Shown here one piece after another: positions 54,181 through 64,000 of a DNA stretch of 64,000 nt. The position numbers and the translations under genes were made by a program. The notes under the pieces were generated by a model. It saw only the letters and a program-made list of their open reading frames with translations, was not told the DNA's origin and made no database searches. Origin of the DNA: Apium graveolens. Taxonomy: Eukaryota; Streptophyta; Magnoliopsida; Apiales; Apiaceae. The stretch covers positions 62,001-126,000 of the forward strand of contig NW_027418187.1 of assembly GCF_009905375.1 (NCBI RefSeq). Direction: 5' to 3'. Positions within the stretch are counted from its first letter, which is position 1; each line of letters begins with the position of its first letter.

Positions 54181-55653
54181 ATTCATACAAGTCAATTTTG
54201 GTCCACATTTTGGCTCTCATCAATCATGTAAGTGACTTATCACCATATTAGAGTCACTTTGCACCTTATAAGAGTCACTTGCCATCATATATTGGTACAA
54301 TTAACATTTTAAAATCATATACATCCAATTAGAAATCCTTTTACCACCTCTTAGTGCCACATTCATACAAGTCAATTTTGGTTCACATTTTGGTTCAAAT
54401 TAACCGTGTAAGTCACTTTTCACCATATTAGAGTCATTTTGCACCCTATATGAGTCACTTTCCACCATATATTTATACAATTAACATGTTAACATCATAT
54501 ACATCCGAATTGACATCCTCTTACCACCTCTTAATTCCACTTTCATACAGGTCAATTTTGTTCCCCATTTTGGTTCTAATCAACCATGTAAGTCACTTTT
54601 CACCATATTAGAGTCACATTGCACCTTATAAGAGTCACTTTCCACCATATATACAACAATTAACATGTTAACATCATATACATCCAGTTTGACATCCTTT
54701 TACCACCTATTAATGCCACTTTCATACAAGTTAATTTTATTACACATTTTGGCTCTAATCAACCATGTAAGTCACTCTTCACCATATTAGAGTCACTTTG
54801 CACCCTATAAGAGTCACTTTCCCCACATATTGATACAATTAACATGTTAACATCATGTACATGCAATTAAACATCCTTTAGCCACCGTTTGGTACCTCTT
54901 TCCTACAAGTCAATTTTGGGCCACATTTTGGCTCTAATCAATCATGTAAGTGACTTATCACCATATTAAAGTCACTTTGCACCTTATAAGAGTCACTTGC
55001 CATCATATATTGGTACAATTAACATGTTAACATCATATACATCCAATTAGAAATCCTTTTACCACCTCTTACTGCCACATTCATACAAGTCAATTTTGGT
55101 CCACATTTTGGTTCAAATTAACCATGTAAGTCACTTTTCACCATATTAGAGTCATTTTGCACCCTATATGAGTCACTTTCCAGCATATATTTATACAATT
55201 AACATGTTAACATCATATACATCCGAATTGACATCCTTTTACCACCTCTTAATTCCACTTTCATACAGGTCAATTTTGTTCCACATTTTGGTTCTAATCA
55301 ACCATGTAAGTCAGTTTTCACCACATTAGAGTCACTTTGCACCTTATAAAAGTCACTTTCCACCGTATACACAACAATAAAAATGTTAACATCGTATACA
55401 TCCAGTTTGACATCCTTTTACCACCTATTAATGCCACTTTCATACAAGTTAATTTTATTCCACATTTTGGCTCTAATCAACCATGTAAGTCACTTTTCAC
55501 CATATTAGAGTCACTTTGCACCCTATAAGAGTCACTTTCCCCACATATTGATACAATTAACATGTTAACATCATGTACATGCAATTAAACATCTTTTAAC
55601 CACCTTTTGGTAACCCTTTCCTATAAGTCAATTTTGGGCCACATTTTGGCTCT
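50447..55653. repeat. 29-mer super-HOR, copy 1 (5,207 bp)
   Basis: C monomers at 50447 and 55654 begin the same 29-monomer order, 5,207 bp apart. The unit is an 11-mer followed by two 9-mers (marked A copies about 1,975, 1,616 and 1,616 bp apart). The 11-mer order is A, B, C, D/A, B, C', D, A, B, C, D. The 9-mer is the same without D/A-B. Several spacings agree to the base (50583/55790, 52105/57312 and 53721/58928 mark equivalent points). Confidence 0.82.
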
Positions 55654-58600
55654 AATCAATCATGTAAGTGACTTATCACCATATTACAGTCACTTTGCAC
55701 CATATAAGAGTCACTTGCCATCATATATCGGTACAATTAAAATGTTAACATCATATACATCCAATTAGAAATCCTTCTACCACCTCTTAGTGCCACATTC
55801 ATACAAGTCAATTTTGGTCCACATTTTGGTTCTAATTAACCATGTAAGTCACTTTTCACCATATTCGAGTCATTTTGCACCCTATATGAGTCACTTTCCA
55901 CAATCTATTTGTATAATTAACATGTTAATATCATATACATCCAATTTGATATCCTTTTACCACCTATTAATGCCACTTTCATACAAGTTAATTTTATTCC
56001 ACATTTTGGCTCTAATCAACCATGTAAGTCACTTTTCACCATATTAGAGTCACTTTGCACCCTATAAGAGTCACTATCCCCATATATTGATACAATTAAC
56101 ATGTTAACATCATGTACATGCAATTAAACATCCTTTAACCACCTTTTGGTACCCCTTTCCCACAAGTCAATTTTGGGCCACATTTTGGCTCTCATCAATC
56201 ATGTAAGTGACTTATCACCATATTAGAGTCACTTTGCACCTTATAAGAGTCACTTGCCATCATATATTGGTACAATTAACATGTTAAAATCATATACATC
56301 CAATTAGAAATCCTTTTACCACCTCTTAGTGCCACATTCATACAAGTCAATTTTGGTTCACATTTTGGTTCAAATTAACCGTGTAAGTCACTTTTCACCA
56401 TATTAGAGTCATTTTGCACCCTATATGAGTCACTTTCCACCATATATTTATACAATTAACATGTTAACATCATATACATCCGAATTGACATCCTCTTACC
56501 ACCTCTTAATTCCACTTTCATACAGGTCAATTTTGTTCCCCATTTTGGTTCTAATCAACCATGTAAGTCACTTTTCACCATATTAGAGCCACTTTGCACC
56601 TTATAAGAGTCACTTTCCACCATATATACAACAATTAACATGTTAACATCATATACATCCAGTTTGACATCCTTTTACCACCTATTAATGCTACTTTCAT
56701 ACAAGTTAATTTTATTACACATTTTGGCTCTAATCAACCATGTAAGTCACTCTTCACCATATTAGAGTCACTTTGCACCCTATAAGAGTCACTTTCCCCA
56801 CATATTGATACAATTAACATGTTAACATCATGTACATGCAATTAAACATCCTTTAGCCACCGTTTGGTACCTCTTTCCTACAAGTCAATTTTGGGCCACA
56901 TTTTGGCTCTAATCAATCATGTAAGTGACTTATCACCATATTAAAGTCACTTTGCACCTTATAAGAGTCACTTGCCATCATATATTGGTACAATTAACAT
57001 GTTAACATCATATACATCCAATTAGAAATCCTTTTACCACCTCTTACTGCCACATTCATAGAAGTCAATTTTGGTCCACATTTTGGTTCAAATTAACCAT
57101 GTAAGTCACTTTTCACCATATTAGAGTCATTTTGCACCCTATATGAGTCACTTTCCAGCATATATTTATACAATTAACATGTTAACATCATATACATCCG
57201 AATTGACATCCTTTTACCACCTCTTAATTCCACTTTCATACAGGTCAATTTTGTTCCACATTTTGGTTCTAATCAACCATGTAAGTCAGTTTTCACCACA
57301 TTAGAGTCACTTTGCACCTTATAAAAGTCACTTTACACCGTATACACAACAATAAAAATGTTAACATCGTATACATCCAGTTTGACATCCTTTTACCACC
57401 TATTAATGCCACTTTCATACAAGTTAATTTTATTCCACATTTTGGCTCTAATCAACCATGTAAGTCACTTTTCACCATATTAGAGTCACTTTGCACCCTA
57501 TAAGAGTCACTTTCCCCACATATTGATACAATTAACATGTTAGCATCATGTACATGCAATTAAACATCTTTTAACCACCTTTTGGTAACCCTTTCCTACA
57601 AGTCAATTTTGGGCCACATTTTGGCTCTAATCAATCATGTAAGTGACTTATCACCATATTACAGTCACTTTGCACCTTATAAGAGTCACTTGCCATCATA
57701 TATCGGTACAATTAAAATGTTAACATCATATACATCCAATTAGAAATCCTTCTACCACCTCTTAGTGCCACATTCATACAAGTCAATTTTGGTCCACATT
57801 TTGGCTCTCATCAATCATGTAAGTGACTTATCACCATATTAGAGTCACTTTGCACCTTATAAGAGTCACTTGCCATCATATATTGGTACAATTAACATGT
57901 TAAAATCATATACATCCAATTAGAAATCCTTTTACCACCTCTTAGTGCCACATTCATACAAGTCAATTTTGGTTCACATTTTGGTTCAAATTAACCGTGT
58001 AAGTCACTTTTCACCATATTAGAGTCATTTTACACCCTATATGAGTCACTTTCCACCATATATTTATACAATTAACATGTTAACATCATATACATCCGAA
58101 TTGACATCCTCTTACCACCTCTTAATTCCACTTTCATACAGGTCAATTTTGTTCCCCATTTTGGTTCTAATCAACCATGTAAGTCACTTTTCACCATATT
58201 AGAGTAACTTTGCACCTTATAAGAGTCACTTTCCACCATATATACAACAATTAACATGTTAACATCATATACATCCAGTTTGACATCCTTTTACCACCTA
58301 TTAATGCCACTTTCATACAAGTTAATTTTATTACACATTTTGGCTCTAATCAACCATGTAAGTCACTCTTCACCATATTAGAGTCACTTTGCACCCTATA
58401 AGAGTCACTTTCCATACATATTGATACAATTAACATGTTAACATCATGTACATGCAATTAAACATCCTTTAGCCACCGTTTGGTACCTCTTTCCTACAAG
58501 TCAATTTTGGGCCACATTTTGGCTCTAATCAATCATGTAAGTGACTTATCACCATATTAAAGTCACTTTGCACCTTATAAGAGTCACTTGCCATCATATA

Positions 58601-60881
58601 TTGGTACAATTAACATGTTAACATCATATACATCCAATTAGAAATCCTTTTACCACCTCTTACTGCCACATTCATACAAGTCAATTTTGGTCCACATTTT
58701 GGTTCAAATTAACCATGTAAGTCACTTTTCACCATATTAGAGTCATTTTGCACCCTATATGAGTCACTTTCCAGCATATATTTATACAATTAACATGTTA
58801 ACATCATATACATCCGAATTGACATCCTTTTACCACCTCTTAATTCCACTTTCATACAGGTCAATTTTGTTCCACATTTTGGTTCTAATCAACCATGTAA
58901 GTCAGTTTTCACCACATTAGAGTCACTTTGCACCTTATAAAAGTCACTTTCCACCGTATACACAACAATAAAAATGTTAACATCGTATACATCCAGTTTG
59001 ACATCCTTTTACCACCTATTAATGCCACTTTCATACAAGTTAATTTTATTCCACATTTTGGCTCTAATCAACCATGTAAGTCACTTTTCACCATATTAGA
59101 GTCACTTTGCACCCTATAAGAGTCACTTTCCCCACATATTGATACAATTAACATGTTAACATCATGTACATGCAATTAAACATCTTTTAACCACCTTTTG
59201 GTAACCCTTTCCTACAAGTCAATTTTGGGCCACATTTTGGCTCTAATCAATCATGTAAGTGACTTATCACCATATTACAGTCACTTTGCACCTTATAAGA
59301 GTCACTTGCCATCATATATCGGTACAATTAAAATGTTAACATCATATACATCCAATTAGAAATCCTTCTACCACCTCTTAGTGCCACATTCATACAAGTC
59401 AATTTTGGTCCACATTTTGGCTCTCATCAATCATGTAAGTGACTTATCACCATATTAGAGTCACTTTGCACCTTATAAGAGTCACTTTGCACCTTATAAG
59501 AGTCACTTGCCATCATATATTGGTACAATTAACATTTTAAAATCATATACATCCAATTAGAAATCCTTTTACCACCTCTTAGTGCCACATTCATACAAGT
59601 CAATTTTGGTTCACATTTTGGTTCAAATTAACCGTGTAAGTCACTTTTCACCATATTAGAGTCATTTTGCACCCTATATGAGTCACTTTCCACCATATAT
59701 TTATACAATTAACATGTTAACATCATATACATCCGAATTGACATCCTCTTACCACCTCTTAATTCCACTTTCATACAGGTCAATTTTGTTCCCCATTTTG
59801 GTTCTAATCAACCATGTAAGTCACTTTTCACCATATTAGAGTCACATTGCACCTTATAAGAGTCACTTTCCACCATATATACAACAATTAACATGTTAAC
59901 ATCATATACATCCAGTTTGACATCCTTTTACCACCTATTAATGCCACTTTCATACAAGTTAATTTTATTACACATTTTGGCTCTAATCAACCATGTAAGT
60001 CACTCTTCACCATATTAGAGTCACTTTGCACCCTATAAGAGTCACTTTCCCCACATATTGATACAATTAACATTTTAACATCATGTACATGCAATTAAAC
60101 ATCCTTTAGCCACCGTTTGGTACCTCTTTCCTACAAGTCAATTTTGGGCCACATTTTGGCTCTAATCAATCATGTAAGTGACTTATCACCATATTAAAGT
60201 CACTTTGCACCTTATAAGAGTCACTTGCCATCATATATTGGTACAATTAACATGTTAACATCATATACATCCAATTAGAAATCCTTTTACCACCTCTTAC
60301 TGCCACATTCATACAAGTCAATTTTGGTCCACATTTTGGTTCAAATTAACCATGTAAGTCACTTTTCACCATATTAGAGTCATTTTGCACCCTATATGAG
60401 TCACTTTCCAGCATATATTTATACAATTAACATGTTAACATCATATACATCCGAATTGACATCCTTTTACCACCTCTTAATTCCACTTTCATACAGGTCA
60501 ATTTTGTTCCACATTTTGGTTCTAATCAACCATGTAAGTCAGTTTTCACCACATTAGAGTCACTTTGCACCTTATAAAAGTCACTTTCCACCGTATACAC
60601 AACAATAAAAATGTTAACATCGTATACATCCAGTTTGACATCCTTTTACCACCTATTAATGCCACTTTCATACAAGTTAATTTTATTCCACATTTTGGCT
60701 CTAATCAACCATGTAAGTCACTTTTCACCATATTAGAGTCACTTTGCACCCTATAAGAGTCACTTTCCCCACATATTGATACAATTAACATGTTAACATC
60801 ATGTACATGCAATTAAACATCTTTTAACCACCTTTTGGTAACCCTTTCCTATAAGTCAATTTTGGGCCACATTTTGGCTCT
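55654..60881. repeat. 29-mer super-HOR, copy 2 (5,228 bp)
   Basis: Same 11-9-9 order as copy 1, and 21 bp longer because of one extra subrepeat at 59480-59500. It shares with copy 3, but not copy 1, CACTTTACACCG (about 57.33/62.56 kb), TTCATAGAAGTCAATT (57.05/62.28 kb) and CTTTCCATACATATTG (58.41/63.64 kb). Copy 3 was therefore made from copy 2 or a very close relative. Confidence 0.82.
59480..59500 (+). repeat. Extra 21-bp subrepeat (four instead of three)
   Basis: In the C' monomer near 59.42 kb, AGTCACTTTGCACC plus TTATAAG occurs twice in a row (59459-59479 and 59480-59500), exactly one subrepeat unit. This raises the spacing of the surrounding 9-mer from 1,616 to 1,637 bp and the super-HOR from 5,207 to 5,228 bp. 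Replication slippage or unequal exchange between neighbouring subrepeats explains it. Confidence 0.9.
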
Positions 60882-63800
60882 AATCAATCATGTAAGTGAC
60901 TTATCACCATATTACAGTCACTTTGCACCTTATAAGAGTCACTTGCCATCATATATCGGTACAATTAAAATGTTAACATCATATACATCCAATTAGAAAT
61001 CCTTCTACCACCTCTTAGTGCCACATTCATACAAGTCAATTTTGGTCCACATTTTGGTTCTAATTAACCATGTAAGTCACTTTTCACCATATTCGAGTCA
61101 TTTTGCACCCTATATGAGTCACTTTCCACAATCTATTTGTATAATTAACATGTTAATATCATATACATCCAATTTGATATCCTTTTACCACCTATTAATG
61201 CCACTTTCATACAAGTTAATTTTATTCCACATTTTGGCTCTAATCAACCATGTAAGTCACTTTTCACCATATTAGAGTCACTTTGCACCCTATAAGAGTC
61301 ACTATCCCCATATATTGATACAATTAACATGTTAACATCATGTACATGCAATTAAACATCCTTTAACCACCTTTTGGTACCCCTTTCCCACAAGTCAATT
61401 TTGGGCCACATTTTGGCTCTCATCAATCATGTAAGTGACTTATCACCATATTAGAGTCACTTTGCACCTTATAAGAGTCACTTGCCATCATATATTGGTA
61501 CAATTAACATGTTAAAATCATATACATCCAATTAGAAATCCTTTTACCACCTCTTAGTGCCACATTCATACAAGTCAATTTTGGTTCACATTTTGGTTCA
61601 AATTAACCGTGTAAGTCACTTTTCACCATATTAGAGTCATTTTGCACCCTATATGAGTCACTTTCCACCATATATTTATAAAATTAACATGTTAACATCA
61701 TATACATCCGAATTGACATCCTCTTACCACCTCTTAATTCCACTTTCATACAGGTCAATTTTGTTCCCCATTTTGGTTCTAATCAACCATGTAAGTCACT
61801 TTTCACCATATTAGAGTCACTTTGCACCTTATAAGAGTCACTTTCCACCATATATACAACAATTAACATGTTAACATCATATACATCCAGTTTGACATCC
61901 TTTTACCACCTATTAATGCCACTTTCATACAAGTTAATTTTATTACACATTTTGGCTCTAATCAACCATGTAAGTCACTCTTCACCATATTAGAGTCACT
62001 TTGCACCCTATAAGAGTCACTTTCCCCCACATATTGATACAATTAACATGTTAACATCATGTACATGCAATTAAACATCCTTTAGCCACCGTTTGGTACC
62101 TCTTTCCTACAAGTCAATTTTGGGCCACATTTTGGCTCTAATCAATCATGTAAGTGACTTATCACCATATTAAAGTCACTTTGCACCTTATAAGAGTCAC
62201 TTGCCATCATATATTGGTACAATTAACATGTTAACATCATATACATCCAATTAGAAATCCTTTTACCACCTCTTACTGCCACATTCATAGAAGTCAATTT
62301 TGGTCCACATTTTGGTTCAAATTAACCATGTAAGTCACTTTTCACCATATTAGAGTCATTTTGCACCCTATATGAGTCACTTTCCAGCATATATTTATAC
62401 AATTAACATGTTAACATCATATACATCCGAATTGACATCCTTTTACCACCTCTTAATTCCACTTTCATACAGGTCAATTTTGTTCCACATTTTGGTTCTA
62501 ATCAACCATGTAAGTCAGTTTTTCACCACATTAGAGTCACTTTGCACCTATAAAAGTCACTTTACACCGTATACACAACAATAAAAATGTTAACATCGTA
62601 TACATCCAGTTTGACATCCTTTTACCACCTATTAATGCCACTTTCATACAAGTTAATTTTATTCCACATTTTGGCTCTAATCAACCATGTAAGTCACTTT
62701 TCACCATATTAGAGTCACTTTGCACCCTATAAGAGTCACTTTCCCCACATATTGATACAATTAACATGTTAACATCATGTACATGCAATTAAACATCTTT
62801 TAACCACCTTTGGTAACCCTTTCCTACAAGTCAATTTTGGGCCACATTTTGGCTCTAATCAATCATGTAAGTGACTTATCACCATATTACAGTCACTTTG
62901 CACCTTATAAGAGTCACTTGCCATCATATATCGGTACAATTAAAATGTTAACATCATATACATCCAATTAGAAATCCTTCTACCACCTCTTAGTGCCACA
63001 TTCATACAAGTCAATTTTGGTCCACATTTTGGCTCTCATCAATCATGTAAGTGACTTATCACCATATTAGAGTCACTTTGCACCTTATAAGAGTCACTTG
63101 CCATCATATATTGGTACAATTAACATGTTAAAATCATATACATCCAATTAGAAATCCTTTTACCACCTCTTAGTGCCACATTCATACAAGTCAATTTTGG
63201 TTCACATTTTGGTTCAAATTAACCGTGTAAGTCACTTTTCACCATATTAGAGTCATTTTACACCCTATATGAGTCACTTTCCACCATATATTTATACAAT
63301 TAACATGTTAACATCATATACATCCGAATTGACATCCTCTTACCACCTCTTAATTCCACTTTCATACAGGGTCAATTTTGTTCCCCATTTTGGTTCTAAT
63401 CAACCATGTAAGTCACTTTTCACCATATTAGAGTAACTTTGCACCTTATAAGAGTCACTTTCCACCATATATACAACAATTAACATGTTAACATCATATA
63501 CATCCAGTTTGACATCCTTTTACCACCTATTAATGCCACTTTCATACAAGTTAATTTTATTACACATTTTGGCTCTAATCAACCATGTAAGTCACTCTTC
63601 ACCATATTAGAGTCACTTTGCACCCTATAAGAGTCACTTTCCATACATATTGATACAATTAACATGTTAACATCATGTACATGCAATTAAACATCCTTTA
63701 GCCACCGTTTGGTACCTCTTTCCTACAAGTCAATTTTGGGCCACATTTGGCTCTAATCAATCATGTAAGTGACTTATCACCATATTAAAGTCACTTTGCA

Positions 63801-64000
63801 CCTTATAAGAGTCACTTGCCATCATATATTGGTACAATTAACATGTTAACATCATATACATCCAATTAGAAATCCTTTTACCACCTCTTACTGCCACATT
63901 CATACAAGTCAATTTTGGTCCACATTTTGGTTCAAATTAACCATGTAAGTCACTTTTCACCATATTAGAGTCATTTTGCACCCTATATGAGTCACTTTCC
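60882..64000. repeat. 29-mer super-HOR, copy 3 (cut by window end)
   Basis: Continues the 11-9-9 order at a 5,228-bp offset from copy 2 and runs off the right edge. The 11-mer is complete and the following 9-mer is partial. It holds an unusual number of single-base indels in homopolymers (near 62.03, 62.52, 62.55, 62.81, 63.37 and 63.75 kb) that copies 1 and 2 lack. Confidence 0.8.

Larger units (their letters stand above)
1..64000. repeat. Satellite DNA array, 179-180 bp monomer, whole window
   Basis: The anchor AATCAACC (or its variants AATCAATC and AATTAACC), followed by ATGTAAGT, recurs every 179-180 bp throughout the window, for example at 2, 181, 360, 540 and 720. All copies point the same way and I find no inverted monomer. 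No stretch of even 100 bp is unrelated to the monomer, so there is no gene, transposon or RNA gene between copies. Monomer length, A+T richness and higher-order structure fit a centromeric or pericentromeric satellite of a eukaryote. That placement is inference, because flanks, CENH3 binding and chromosome position are not visible. I do not recognise the family. Confidence 0.97.

Noticed and set aside
1..64000. CRISPR-like regular repetition
   Set aside because: Repeats are head-to-tail with no unique spacers, units are 179 bp, and there are no cas genes.
1..64000. TATA-like (TATATA, CTATAAGAG) elements as promoters
   Set aside because: They are part of the A+T-rich monomer and occur in every copy. 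Nothing downstream looks like a transcription unit.
1..64000. Telomeric repeats, rDNA, tRNA genes or viral sequence
   Set aside because: Scanning both strands by eye found no TTAGGG/TTTAGGG arrays, no rRNA- or tRNA-like sequence and no long coding frame.
1..64000. Naming a specific species or published satellite family
   Set aside because: I do not recognise the monomer, and without a database search any name would be a guess.

Overview
The window is one uninterrupted array of a tandem satellite DNA. It runs from the first base to the last, and I find no protein-coding gene, RNA gene, transposon or unique sequence. The monomer is 179-180 bp and A+T-rich (roughly two-thirds A+T by eye). Every monomer has the same orientation, giving about 355-360 copies. 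This points to a constitutive-heterochromatin, pericentromeric or centromeric block of a eukaryotic chromosome. Monomer length and style resemble plant centromere-type satellites, but I do not recognise the family and cannot name the organism; an animal source is possible. Short ORFs of 60-85 codons recur on both strands only because the monomer recurs, and I do not call them genes.

There are four structural levels. (1) The first third of each monomer is three tandem copies of a 21-bp subrepeat (AGTCACTTTNCACC plus about 7 bp). (2) Monomers fall into four diverged types, A, B, C and D, which follow each other in fixed order and form a 718-bp higher-order repeat (HOR). (3) Recombinant monomers (D/A, C/D, a C-C' junction, and A with a subrepeat missing) mark unequal exchange. 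They turn the tetramer into 3-mer, 5-mer, 9-mer, 11-mer, 15-mer and 16-mer units. (4) These units are copied in blocks of about 2.65, 2.83, 4.13, 4.65, 5.2 and 5.87 kb, and one block recurs at a 14.33 kb offset.

Layout: 1-10.1 kb is mostly plain ABCD tetramers, more diverged, carrying a 5.87/5.16 kb duplication. 10.1-18.5 kb is three tandem copies of a 2.83-kb 16-mer. 18.5-22.9 kb is a 2.65-kb 15-mer and a partial second copy. 22.0-23.8 and 27.9-30.5 kb are 5-mer ladders. 25.23-27.39 kb is three tetramers of exactly 718 bp. 28.95-35.74 kb reappears at 43.28-50.07 kb. 32.4-41.7 kb is a 4.65-kb tandem duplication, followed by a sharp breakpoint near 42.17 kb. 46.3-54.2 kb holds a 4.13-kb duplication. 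50.45-64.0 kb is a 29-mer super-repeat (11+9+9 monomers, 5,207 bp) in about 2.6 copies.

No genes work together here. The content is the record of how the array expanded: older simple tetramers on the left, and younger, longer and more homogeneous nested units on the right. All coordinates and types come from reading by eye. Block edges are approximate (about 50-200 bp) unless given as exact spacings. Very similar multi-kb copies are also where long-read assemblies can collapse or expand, so copy numbers depend on assembly quality.
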